A stretch of 42,140 nucleotides of DNA from CAYNFH01 sp964396385 (GCA_964396385.1 CAYNFH010000025.1:1-42140); one strand, 5' to 3'; shown: positions 7,844 through 15,120, counted from the first letter of the stretch. The notes: generated by a model from the sequence alone, not told the origin. Numbers and translations: made by a program.

Positions 7844-10759
7844 ATGCGACCGGCAGCTTTACACAAGATCCCAGTGCTCGCAGCCGCCGCCATCGCCGCC
7901 GTAGTGTTGGCCGGTCCGGGCGGGCTGACGCTCGCGCGCGCGCAGAACGCGGCGCCTGGAGCACCGCCAAACGTCCAGGCCGCGCCGCCGTTGTCTCCAC
8001 AGGAACAGGAGCTGGAGCGCCTCAAGGACGAGGGCAAGGGGGCGGCGCTGAAGGAGGACTATCCGGCCGCCATCCGCGTGTGGGAGACGGGCCTTCAGAA
8101 GGCGCAGACCGCCGGAGATACACGGCGCGTCACGGTGTTCCTCTTCAACCTCGGACTCGCCCACTACCACCTGGGCCAGTATGACCAGGCCATCGACTGC
8201 CATTCACGCGCGCTCGATCTTGCCGCGGCAGCCGGGAACCAGCAGACCATCGCCCGATGCCTTACGGCGCTGGCAAACTCCTACGACGAGCAGGGCCGGT
8301 ATGACAAAGCCCTGGAGCTCCACCTCCGGTCCGTTGAGCTGAGCGAAAAGGCCAGCGACCGTCACAGCCTGGCCATTGCCCTCAACAATCTCGGTGCGGT
8401 CTATGACGATCTGGGTCAGTACCAGAAGGCGGTGGACGCCCATACCCGCTCGCTGGGCCTCTGTGAGGCGCTCGGAGACCTGGCGAACGCCGCCAATAAC
8501 CAAGAGAATCTGGGGCTGGTGTTCTCCCATCTAGGCCAGTACGACCGTGCGGTGGAGTACCTCAGTCGCGCCCTCTCCACCTTCGAGTCGCTGGGCCGGG
8601 AAACCTCGATAGCGAAGTGCCTTACCAACCTGGGAATGACGTATAGCTCGCTCGGCCAGGATGAGCGTGCGATAGGGTATCTCGGCCGCGCACTCGTCAT
8701 CAAGGAGAGGGTGGGGAATCCGCACCTCATTGTCACCACGCTGCACGACCTCGGCAATGCCTACTCCAACCTGGGCGAGTTCCAGAAGGCGCTGGACGCC
8801 ATGAACAGAGCGGCGGGACTCCTCAAGAACGTGGACGATCCTCCGCTGCAAACCTCCAATCTGCTGTTCACCGGCACCGTGTACAGCGATATGGGCGATC
8901 CGCAAAAGGCACTGGATTACCACTCGCGGGCGATGCAGGTGATAGAGAAGGCGGGTAACGGTGAAGACGTGGCGGATGCGCTCAACAGCCTGGGATTGGA
9001 TTACTATCACTTGCGGCAGTTTGACAAAGCGATCGACTGCCACTCCCGCGCGGCAGACGCCTACGAGCAGATAGAGAACCAGCACTATTCGGCTTACTCG
9101 CTGGTCTGCCTGGGCAACGCCTGCATGGAACAGGGAGATCTGGACCGCGCGGAAGCCTGCTACGCCCGGGCCGTAGCGCATCTGGAGTCGGTGGGCGAGC
9201 AGGTGGGGGAGGCCGGTCGGATCGGCCAGCTTCAGGAGACCGTGCCCGGCCTCTACGCGCAGTACGCCTCCCTATTCGTCAGGCGGGGACGCCCGAAAGA
9301 GGCACTGGCGATGCTCGAGCGCGGCCGGGCGCAGGGACTGGCCCGCCAGATGGCGGAAAACCGGAAGTCACTCGCCTCCTATCTGAGCAAGGCGGACGCA
9401 GGGCGGCTGCTGGAAGCGACCGACCGCTTGACTGCCGCCGAACGGCTTCGGCGGGCCGCCGAGGAGCAGGCCGCCGATGCCGGACCCCACCAGGCCGCGG
9501 CGGACCGCCAGCTCTCCGCGGCGCGTCAGGCGTATGACGACGCACTTTGCACTTACGGAATCGTCCGCGAGGGGCTCCTGGCCGCCTATCCCGCCTACCG
9601 GCGGGTGACGGGTGAGCAGCCCCCCACACCGGCGCGCCTGCAGGACCTGGCCCGTGCCCATCCAGACACCCTGTACCTGGAGTACGCGGCGGTGGACGAG
9701 GAGGCGGCGCTCCTGTTCGCTCTCTCCGCCCGCGACGGCCTGCACGTGTTGATGCTGCAGGCGGGGGCTCGGGAGCTGGCACAGAGCGTTAGAGCCTGGC
9801 GCCGGGCGCTGGTGCAGGCGCGCCTTACGGAGCCGCGGGAGGCAGCGGCGCTCTATACGGCTTTGATCGCTCCCCTCGAGAAGGCCGGGATCCTGAAGCC
9901 TCAGACGCCCGCAGGCGGATATGCGCGCCTGGTCATTGTGCCGGACGGGCCCTTACTCGACATCCCATTCGCCGCACTGATGGATGGCGGCGGCAAGCGG
10001 CTCATCGAACGGTTTGCCGTCTCTACGGCGCTGTCGCTGGGAGTCCTGGATTGGCCGCGAACCCAGCGCTCGCCCGCCGCCTCGCTCCTTTGCGTGGCGG
10101 ATCCCATCGGGCCGGCGGTTGCAGTCCAGAGTGTCGCCCTCCGGGGCGGGCTGGGGCCGCTGACTTTCGCCCGCGCGGAGGAGCGCGCCATTGCCGGATT
10201 GATTCCCGGTGCGGTTAGCCTGGTGGGACCGCAGGCCCGTGAAGCCACCGTCAAGCGCGAGATGGGCCGCTACGCGCTCCTGCACTTCGCCACTCACGGC
10301 CTGCTGGACAAGCGTGACGGCCTGGGCTCCAGCCTTCTCCTGGCCCCGGAGCCGCAGGGCAGCTCCGAAGATGGTGTCCTCGAAGCGCGGGAGATCATGG
10401 ACCTTCCGTTGGCGGCACGACTCGCGGTTCTCTCAGGCTGTGCCACCGGCCGCGGAGAACGCGGCGGCGGTGAGGGACTGCTAGGACTCGCGTGGGCCTT
10501 CCAGGCAGCCGGCTGTCCTAGCGTTGTGGCAAGTCAGTGGTCCGTGGACGATGCCGCTACCGAGCGGCTGATGGAAGCTTTTTACCGCGCCCTTCGCGCA
10601 GGACGTCGCAAGGACGATGCGCTCCGCGCGGCCATGCTGGCCGCCCGCGAGTGGTCGCGACAGCAGCGCGGCCGCGACGTCCCCTTCTACTGGTCGGCCT
10701 TCCAGCTCATCGGGGACGCCTCTCCGGTATCGCTGCCGGCGCCCACCGCCCACCGATAA
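7844..10759 (+). CDS. Exported TPR-CHAT protein (putative caspase-like protease)
   Basis: Predicted 971 aa. The N-terminus has a Sec signal (VLAAAAIAAVVLAGPGGLTLARA). About ten TPR units of roughly 40 residues run from about 57 to 500, recognisable by repeated LGQYDQAID-type motifs; the 40-residue period is that of TPR_12/kinesin-light-chain-like repeats. A helical linker follows. The CHAT domain is at about 680-965. Its clan CD protease dyad is visible: His818 in HFATHG and Cys866 in LSGCATG, with the usual DGVLEAREI, ASQWSVDD and YWSAFQLIG motifs. CHAT proteins are caspase-like proteases or scaffolds (HetF, separase relatives). Being exported and encoded next to a membrane anti-sigma protein, it could cleave the extracytoplasmic part of that protein; this is inference. 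Confidence 0.9.
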   Translation: MRPAALHKIPVLAAAAIAAVVLAGPGGLTLARAQNAAPGAPPNVQAAPPLSPQEQELERLKDEGKGAALKEDYPAAIRVWETGLQKAQTAGDTRRVTVFLFNLGLAHYHLGQYDQAIDCHSRALDLAAAAGNQQTIARCLTALANSYDEQGRYDKALELHLRSVELSEKASDRHSLAIALNNLGAVYDDLGQYQKAVDAHTRSLGLCEALGDLANAANNQENLGLVFSHLGQYDRAVEYLSRALSTFESLGRETSIAKCLTNLGMTYSSLGQDERAIGYLGRALVIKERVGNPHLIVTTLHDLGNAYSNLGEFQKALDAMNRAAGLLKNVDDPPLQTSNLLFTGTVYSDMGDPQKALDYHSRAMQVIEKAGNGEDVADALNSLGLDYYHLRQFDKAIDCHSRAADAYEQIENQHYSAYSLVCLGNACMEQGDLDRAEACYARAVAHLESVGEQVGEAGRIGQLQETVPGLYAQYASLFVRRGRPKEALAMLERGRAQGLARQMAENRKSLASYLSKADAGRLLEATDRLTAAERLRRAAEEQAADAGPHQAAADRQLSAARQAYDDALCTYGIVREGLLAAYPAYRRVTGEQPPTPARLQDLARAHPDTLYLEYAAVDEEAALLFALSARDGLHVLMLQAGARELAQSVRAWRRALVQARLTEPREAAALYTALIAPLEKAGILKPQTPAGGYARLVIVPDGPLLDIPFAALMDGGGKRLIERFAVSTALSLGVLDWPRTQRSPAASLLCVADPIGPAVAVQSVALRGGLGPLTFARAEERAIAGLIPGAVSLVGPQAREATVKREMGRYALLHFATHGLLDKRDGLGSSLLLAPEPQGSSEDGVLEAREIMDLPLAARLAVLSGCATGRGERGGGEGLLGLAWAFQAAGCPSVVASQWSVDDAATERLMEAFYRALRAGRRKDDALRAAMLAAREWSRQQRGRDVPFYWSAFQLIGDASPVSLPAPTAHR

Positions 10760-10769
10760 GAGCCTCTAA

Positions 10770-10845
10770 CAGAACCCCACGCCGACCCTGACCGGGCGAC
10801 TGAAGTCGCGGGCAACAAAGACGCCAAGTCCCCCTGCGCGGACTC
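10770..10845 (+). repeat. Dispersed repeat with GCGACT/AGTCGC hairpin
   Basis: The segment GGGCGACTGAAGTCGCGGGC followed by AACAAAGACGCCAAGTCC and CTGCGCGGACTCC matches an intergenic repeat type I recognise from several environmental genomes. The arms GCGACT (10796-10801) and AGTCGC (10804-10809) form a small hairpin; a second weak one is AGTCC/GGACT. It sits between the CHAT stop and promoter B. Confidence 0.55.
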
Positions 10846-10911
10846 CGGAAGAGGCAAGGGATCCGCCCACCTGTCCCCAGAGAAAAAAGCTCCAAAGAAT
10901 TCCCGTGCCGA

Positions 10912-10953
10912 TGGTAAGGCGCTTGCTCGCGGGCCGTTCTCCAGAGTTGTGAG
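10912..10953 (+). promoter_or_regulatory. Sigma-regulon promoter B (GQYG-repeat protein)
   Basis: TGGTAAGG (GGTAAGG at 10913-10919), 14 nt, CCGTTCT (10934-10940), 5 nt, GTTGTGAG (10946-10953). Same blocks and spacing as the other three sites. The leader to ATG 11027 is about 80 nt. A 13-bp inverted repeat links 10939-10951 with 11003-11015, next to the ribosome-binding site. Confidence 0.85.
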
Positions 10954-11026
10954 CGATGCTCATCCTGAACAACCATCGGGTGGGACCCGGAATGTCCCGC
11001 ACCACAACTCTGGAGGAGAAACGAAA

Positions 11027-11617
11027 ATGCTACGCAACGTTGGAACATCCCGGATCGCCGCCGCCGGCCTGAGCCTTCTGGCCCTCGCCGTATTGAGTCC
11101 CGCGCAGGCGCAGCAGGCCAGGCAGGCCCGGCAGGCGCAACAGGCCCGGCCGGCGCAGCAGGCCCAGCAGGGCGCCAACCTGCGGCCGTTCCTGCAGGCC
11201 CTGCGCAACACGTCGTACACGCCTGGAGTGCATTCGGGGCAGTATGGCGCGGTGACTTACCTTGGAGGCGCTCGGCCGATCTATACTCCCGGCCACTCCG
11301 GACAGTATGGCTCGGTGACGTACTTTCAGCGACCGAGCTACCAGAACGGCGGCATCACCATTTTTGGCGGGGCTCCTTATTCGCCTGGGAAGCACAATGG
11401 GCAGTACGGCGGCGTGACCTACCTGGGTGGTGTGCGGCCGATCTACACGCCCGGCCACTCGGGCCAGTACGGCTCGGTGACGTACTTTACGACGAATATC
11501 GGTCAGCCGATTCGGCCGTCGACCCCTCAGGGGACCAACCTGCTGAATGGCGGGCCGTTCCAGATTGAGGATCACGATCCCGCTTACAACTTGTTCTCCA
11601 TCCATCAGAAGCGGTAG
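11027..11617 (+). CDS. Secreted GQYG-repeat protein, unknown family
   Basis: Predicted 196 aa. ATG 11027 is chosen because GGAGGAG (11012-11018) precedes it at good spacing and it gives a clean signal peptide (GLSLLALAVLSPAQAQ). The frame continues upstream but without a start of equal quality. After the signal comes a Gln/Ala/Arg-rich stretch (QARQAQQARPAQQAQQG). From Tyr64 there are four copies of a motif Y(T/S)PG-H(S/N)GQYG-VTY(L/F), arranged A-B-A-B with a longer period of about 54 residues; a diverged unit (YQNGGITIFGG) lies in the middle. Repeats rich in Gly, Tyr, Gln, Ser and Thr resemble surface-fibre or curli-type repeats in composition, not in exact sequence. The gene is monocistronic, from promoter B to a strong terminator. 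No family is recognised. Confidence 0.8.
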   Translation: MLRNVGTSRIAAAGLSLLALAVLSPAQAQQARQARQAQQARPAQQAQQGANLRPFLQALRNTSYTPGVHSGQYGAVTYLGGARPIYTPGHSGQYGSVTYFQRPSYQNGGITIFGGAPYSPGKHNGQYGGVTYLGGVRPIYTPGHSGQYGSVTYFTTNIGQPIRPSTPQGTNLLNGGPFQIEDHDPAYNLFSIHQKR

Positions 11618-11640
11618 AAGCGCTATCGGAAATGGACCCG

Positions 11641-11678
11641 AACATCCCGGCTCTCCCAGCAGAGCCGGGATGTTTTTC
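11641..11678 (+). terminator. Intrinsic terminator after GQYG gene
   Basis: Perfect 14-bp stem: AACATCCCGGCTCT (11641-11654), loop CCCAGC, AGAGCCGGGATGTT (11661-11674), running into TTTTT (11673-11677). Excellent rho-independent terminator for the + strand, 24 nt after the stop codon. Confidence 0.93.
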
Positions 11679-11742
11679 TGTCTGCAGCTCAGTGGCGATT
11701 CAAGACGGGAGCGAAGGGCCGCGCTGGAATGATTCGCTCTGT

Positions 11743-12171
11743 CTAGCTAAGTAGGATGCCATGAGAACTCCGGCGAGCGAGGGCGCGGTCGAAGGTGACG
11801 ATGGAGCCCCCAGCCTGCTCGGCGAACGCCAGGAGCCAGGCGTCAGCCCAGAGCTTCGGAGAGGCTTGTGCCTCTACGGCACGGCGGCGGAAGCAGGCCT
11901 CGATTCCGCGGGGCTCATCCAAGAAGGCAACGCGATCATCCGAGAACAGGCGGTCGTAGGCGGCCCACGCTTCGGGTATGGTGAGCGGCCGGCCGTTCAT
12001 CACCGCTGAGGTTGTGAGCAGTCTCAGGACGCCTAGCTGCGTGAAGCGGATGAATGCAATGACGTCGGAAGTATCAGCGTCCCACCACTTCCGAGCCGCT
12101 TCACGATGGGTGTGATCGGCGAGCAGGATAGCCAGCCAGACGTTGATATCAGGGAAGTTCAATGAGGGCAT
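11743..12171 (-). CDS. PIN-domain toxin (VapC-like)
   Basis: Predicted 142 aa; ATG at 12171 gives the standard start MPSLNFPDINVWLAILL. The longer frame to 12360 runs antiparallel in shadow over the antitoxin and is rejected. Asp8 in FPDINVW, the TQLGVLRLLT helix, then WADAWLLAFAE and VTFDRAL carry the conserved acidic positions of the PIN family that includes many VapC toxins. These are Mg-dependent ribonucleases that cut specific RNAs. The start lies inside the end of the antitoxin gene (23-nt overlap), giving the usual antitoxin-first coupled order. The pair is transcribed against the neighbouring sigma-regulon genes. Confidence 0.88.
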   Translation of the reverse strand: MPSLNFPDINVWLAILLADHTHREAARKWWDADTSDVIAFIRFTQLGVLRLLTTSAVMNGRPLTIPEAWAAYDRLFSDDRVAFLDEPRGIEACFRRRAVEAQASPKLWADAWLLAFAEQAGGSIVTFDRALARRSSHGILLS

Positions 12172-12400
12172 AGATCTCTTCGTTGGAGAGATCGAATGGC
12201 TTCCCGCGCGATGGGACAATCGGCTGATCGAGCGAAAGGCGCTGTCTGGGGCGCTGCGGCTGCTGTTCGTCCAGGGCGCGCTCAATGCTGCTGAGGATGA
12301 GGTGCCGGGCAGAGCGGCCGGTGCGCGCCGCGGCTTCGTGCAGGCGGCGGTGGAGGTCACGCGGCAGGTCGATGCTTGTGCGTATGCAATCCGGTTTCAT
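12149..12400 (-). CDS. Ribbon-helix-helix antitoxin
   Basis: Predicted 83 aa from ATG 12400. The N-terminal part IRTSIDLPRDLHRRLHEAAA then TGRSARHLILSSIERAL is a clear ribbon-helix-helix DNA-binding domain. The C-terminal tail (RGKPFDLSNEEIYALIELP) would wrap the PIN toxin. A strong sigma-70 promoter lies directly upstream and its -10 box ends only six bases before the ATG, so the transcript is probably leaderless or nearly so. An inverted repeat over the -35 box is a likely autoregulatory operator. The protein starts further upstream in the open frame only if the promoter is ignored. Confidence 0.88.
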   Translation of the reverse strand: MKPDCIRTSIDLPRDLHRRLHEAAARTGRSARHLILSSIERALDEQQPQRPRQRLSLDQPIVPSRGKPFDLSNEEIYALIELP

Positions 12401-12406
12401 AGCTGC

Positions 12407-12435
12407 ATTGTAGCGCGGTGACTTAAATAAGTCAA
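12407..12435 (-). promoter_or_regulatory. Sigma-70 promoter of the RHH/PIN operon
   Basis: On the minus strand: TTGACT (12435-12430), 17-nt spacer, TACAAT (12412-12407). Near-consensus boxes with ideal spacing. The expected transcription start falls at or next to the ATG at 12400, which implies a leaderless mRNA. Confidence 0.85.
12420..12433. promoter_or_regulatory. Putative antitoxin operator
   Basis: Inverted repeat GACTTA-AA-TAAGTC overlapping the -35 box of the toxin-antitoxin promoter. RHH antitoxins bind short palindromes of this kind to repress their own operon; binding here is inferred. Confidence 0.6.
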
Positions 12436-12524
12436 GGCACCGGGTGGCGCCCGGGAGCGGCCGGACTTCCACCTCCGGCTTCTGCCGCTTGCCCCAAAAT
12501 AACTCTCTCCGACTGCCGCCCCGC

Positions 12525-12566
12525 TGGTAAGGTGCCCCGTCACCATCCGTTCTCCAGGGTTGTAAG
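12525..12566 (+). promoter_or_regulatory. Sigma-regulon promoter C (CsgG-like gene)
   Basis: TGGTAAGG (GGTAAGG at 12526-12532), 14 nt, CCGTTCT (12547-12553), 5 nt, GTTGTAAG (12559-12566). Identical block spacing to sites A, B and D. The ribosome-binding site AAAGGAG (12583-12589) and ATG 12597 follow. Confidence 0.85.
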
Positions 12567-12596
12567 GAACCAAACCCGTACTAAAGGAGAATGGCG

Positions 12597-13754
12597 ATGG
12601 TACAGAATGCAGACAAGAAGAGCGCGGTCCGGCCCACGTACGCGGTTGCATACAAGACGGGAACGGTGAGGACGAACACCATTTCCAATCAGCTCACCCG
12701 CACCATCAACGCTCGTAGAATCGCGCTGGCGTGGCTGGCGGCGGGCAGTCTCCTGATGGGGCAAGGTCCATCGGCTCTCGCGAACGATAAGAAGGATCAC
12801 AGCCCGGCCAGGACGGCGGCGGTCGTCGCCGCGCGCGCTACCCAGCGTGTGGCCATCGCGCCGTTCGCCGCACCCGAGCAGAACGATCCGTCGAAGTGGC
12901 ATCCCCTGGGCGACGAGTTCGCGGAGATGCTCATCACGGCAATGGCGAACCGGGGCGTGGACGTGATGGAGCGCGCGAACCTTCCCGCCCTGGAGGCGGA
13001 GCAGCAGCTCCTCGAGGCGGCCGGCACGGCGCCGGATGGCGGTCGGAAGCTGGGCGCGCAGTTCGTGATTGTAGGGCGCATCTCGGAGTTCGGCGTCAAG
13101 ACCCGGTCCAACGCGATCGCCGGCATCCTGACGCGCGTGCTACCGAGTACGAACATCAATGAGTGCAATGCGCGGGTAAAGCTGGACGCCAGGCTCGTGG
13201 ACGCCACCACCGGCCGGGTTGTGGGCGTGGCCACGGGCGAAGGCTCCGAGAAGAGCACCGACTTCGCGCTGGCCCAAGGAGGCGTCCTCGGCTGGCTCGG
13301 GACCCTCAACTTTACGAGCACCGACTGGCTGGAAAGCAAGATGGCGCGGGCAGCGCGCAAGGCCGTGGAGCAGATCGCGGACAGCCTCGCCCCGCGGATT
13401 CCCGCCGCCGGCCCGGACGATCCGCAGGCGGCCTCCGCTAATGGCGCCGGAGTAGCTCTGGAGATAGGGGGCTTCCGGAGGCTGTCGGAGGCGAACGACT
13501 TCCTGACGGCGCTGGGCAAGCTGGGCGGCATCGCCCACGCCGAGTTCCGGGAATGGCGGGAAGGCGTGCTGTTTGCGACCGCCGAGGGCGACCGCGACGC
13601 GCTGCGCCAGCTCGCCATCCGGCTGGAGACGGAGGCGGATCTCAAGGCGTTCGAGATCGCGGTAGATACGAGCACGGCAGGGAAGATCAGCGGCGGGGCG
13701 CACGGAGCACAGCGTGCCGCGGCACCGCAGCCGGAGCAGCCTGCGAAGGGATAG
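12597..13754 (+). CDS. CsgG-like exported assembly/transport protein
   Basis: Predicted 385 aa. AAAGGAG (12583-12589) is 7 nt before ATG 12597 but only 1 nt before ATG 12591, so 12597 is preferred. A long basic N-region leads to a hydrophobic signal (RIALAWLAAGSLLMG) with likely cleavage after PSALA. Residues about 85-260 match the CsgG fold: RVAIAPFAAPE, GDEFAEMLITAMANRGVDV, LGAQFVIVGRISEFG and LDARLVDATTGRVVGVATGEG. CsgG in curli systems forms an outer-membrane secretion pore, and related proteins act in other envelope processes. There is no lipobox Cys, unlike E. coli CsgG. A C-terminal domain of about 90 residues (VALEIGGFRRLSEANDFLTAL) is not recognised. It is driven by promoter C and followed by a secreted protein that may share its transcript. 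Confidence 0.82.
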   Translation: MVQNADKKSAVRPTYAVAYKTGTVRTNTISNQLTRTINARRIALAWLAAGSLLMGQGPSALANDKKDHSPARTAAVVAARATQRVAIAPFAAPEQNDPSKWHPLGDEFAEMLITAMANRGVDVMERANLPALEAEQQLLEAAGTAPDGGRKLGAQFVIVGRISEFGVKTRSNAIAGILTRVLPSTNINECNARVKLDARLVDATTGRVVGVATGEGSEKSTDFALAQGGVLGWLGTLNFTSTDWLESKMARAARKAVEQIADSLAPRIPAAGPDDPQAASANGAGVALEIGGFRRLSEANDFLTALGKLGGIAHAEFREWREGVLFATAEGDRDALRQLAIRLETEADLKAFEIAVDTSTAGKISGGAHGAQRAAAPQPEQPAKG

Positions 13755-13781
13755 CGGTGCAGGAGTATAGCGAGGCTTCAG

Positions 13782-13832
13782 CCAAACTGGCGGCGTAGCG
13801 CGCCGGCAAGCGCCAGGCGACCGCCAGTTTGG
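13782..13832 (+). terminator. Inverted repeat, possible terminator or attenuator
   Basis: Perfect 12-bp arms CCAAACTGGCGG (13782-13793) and CCGCCAGTTTGG (13821-13832) around a 27-nt loop, between the CsgG-like gene and the next secreted-protein gene. No T-run follows, so it may slow rather than stop transcription. Confidence 0.55.
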
Positions 13833-13870
13833 TTGAGGCGTCCCGCTTAGGTTAGTGAAGGAGGATTGAG

Positions 13871-14728
13871 ATGAAACGCATATTGGGTGGATTATCCGCC
13901 GGGCTGGCGCTTTGGATAACAGTGGCGGCGGTTGGGCCTGCATCGGCCCAGCCGGCATCCTATAACTATCAGGGGCTGGATACCCAGAACCCCTCGATCA
14001 ACAACATCCTGATGGTCCTCACGCTGAAGCCGAACCCATCTTCTCCTGGGGGATACGACGTGCAGGGAACCATTCAGAGAGCGGCGGGACACCCGCAGAC
14101 GATTGCGGTAACAGGCACGTTCAGTCGCTTTACCCGGCTTCTTGTGGCGAAAGCCACCTGGACCGACCAGGGACTGCCCGGCAACGGCACCGTTGGCGGC
14201 TCGATCAGTGGAGGCGAGCTGGGGACAGGCACTATCGCGGTCACCACCAGTATCCGGGTGCCGTTAGGCACCGGCCCCTTCTCCACGTTGTCGCGGCCGC
14301 TGGGCTTCACGCTCCATAACGTCACGACCAGCGGCGGAGGGACCACGGGGAATGGCGGAGGCGGGAGCAGCGCCAATCCAGGCCCGAGGGCAGATGCGCC
14401 GAAGGACTTCCACGGGGTTGCGGCCTTCGGCTACACCAACGTGGACCTCCAGGCGCACTTTGCACCGACCGGAACCTACACCTATTCCGTCACGGGCCAG
14501 ATAACGGTGCACGCGCTCCGGCCGAAGGACACCACCACGGTGATGAAAGTGTCCGGCACCTATGACTTGCGCCATATCTCCGAGGCCATGACGGTTGCGG
14601 GTGCGCCGCAGGGGAACAGCCCTCAGCTCACCTGCACCATCGTAGGTCCCAAGGTGCTGCAGGCGCAGCTCCGGGGCCTTCCGACGCTGGGAATCACCAA
14701 CCTGTTCTTCACGTGCCGCGCGCCGTAG
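13871..14728 (+). CDS. Secreted beta-rich protein, paralogue of the 18171-18983 gene
   Basis: Predicted 285 aa; ATG 13871 has GGAGG about 7 nt upstream. Signal peptide: LGGLSAGLALWITVAAVGPASA. The mature part starts YNYQGLDTQNPSINNILMVL and has two strand-rich halves separated by a Gly/Ser/Asn-rich linker (GGGTTGNGGGGSS). The C-terminal half aligns closely with the minus-strand protein at 18171: TYTYSVTG, ALRP, GTYD, IVGPKVLQAQL and a final LGITNLFFTCRAP. Two Cys, one in the TCTIVGP region and one in the final FTC, could pair. No known family is recognised. It may be read through from the CsgG-like gene (116-nt gap with an inverted repeat), since no own copy of the shared promoter is seen. 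Confidence 0.8.
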   Translation: MKRILGGLSAGLALWITVAAVGPASAQPASYNYQGLDTQNPSINNILMVLTLKPNPSSPGGYDVQGTIQRAAGHPQTIAVTGTFSRFTRLLVAKATWTDQGLPGNGTVGGSISGGELGTGTIAVTTSIRVPLGTGPFSTLSRPLGFTLHNVTTSGGGTTGNGGGGSSANPGPRADAPKDFHGVAAFGYTNVDLQAHFAPTGTYTYSVTGQITVHALRPKDTTTVMKVSGTYDLRHISEAMTVAGAPQGNSPQLTCTIVGPKVLQAQLRGLPTLGITNLFFTCRAP

Positions 14729-14755
14729 CGGCCCGTTTTTCATGTACCGATAGCA

Positions 14756-14799
14756 CAAGGCGGAGCCTGCAGCCAACGCAGGCTCCGCCTTGCGTTGGC
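14756..14799 (+). terminator. Strong hairpin with competing second stem
   Basis: Perfect 15-bp stem CAAGGCGGAGCCTGC (14756-14770), loop AGCCAAC, GCAGGCTCCGCCTTG (14778-14792). A second stem is possible: GCCAACGCA (14772-14780) with TGCGTTGGC (14791-14799), so the loop can pair with the sequence just after the hairpin. Likely terminator for the gene ending at 14728, but without a T-run. Confidence 0.65.
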
Positions 14800-14948
14800 C
14801 ACCCTATTCTCCTGGCGCTTCAGGATAGGATCCGAACCTATCCGCGTGTGGTTGCCATGCGGGAGAGAGTAAAGGTAGGTCGGAGCGGCGGGACCCGCTT
14901 TATGGTCCCGTTAAGCACGCTGTTTCTGCCGTGCTTCATAGGACCGCC

Positions 14949-14990
14949 ACCTGTCATTCCAACCGAAGGGAGGAATGGGGAGAGTTTCCC
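14949..14990 (+). repeat. Degenerate TGTCATTCC-type dispersed repeat
   Basis: CACCTGTCATTCCAACCGAAGG is followed by GAGGAATGGGGAGAGTTTCC. Both ends resemble the repeat at 1954-2020, consistent with one dispersed family. Confidence 0.4.
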
Positions 14991-15092
14991 TCCTGCCGGG
15001 ACGGGGTGGCCGCCGGGCCTCCGAGCACTCGGCCCGGTAAGAGGAAGGCCATCCCGCCACTACAGCGTGTACTGCTACGATGGCTTCCGAGG

Positions 15093-15120
15093 ACAATTTG
15101 ACGGAATTCCGTCAAATTGT
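15093..15120. repeat. Perfect 28-bp palindrome
   Basis: Half-site ACAATTTGACGGAA followed by its exact reverse complement; the centre is GGAATTCC. It is AT-rich against the local background and lies between convergent genes. It could be a protein-binding site or a DNA/RNA hairpin. Confidence 0.9.

Noticed and set aside
8622..8640. CCTTACC on the plus strand (minus-strand GGTAAGG) inside the CHAT gene
   Set aside because: No AGAACGG at the required distance and no minus-strand gene behind it.
10949..11026. Upstream extension of the GQYG gene to 10949
   Set aside because: It would start inside the promoter B region and bury the signal peptide; ATG 11027 has a strong ribosome-binding site.
12591..12596. 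ATG 12591 as start of the CsgG-like gene
   Set aside because: Only one base from the ribosome-binding site; ATG 12597 has normal spacing.
15034..15050. GGTAAGAGG, resembling the regulon -35 block
   Set aside because: No CCGTTCT-like block 14 nt further on and no gene in that direction. The same holds for GGTAAGAACC near 26631.
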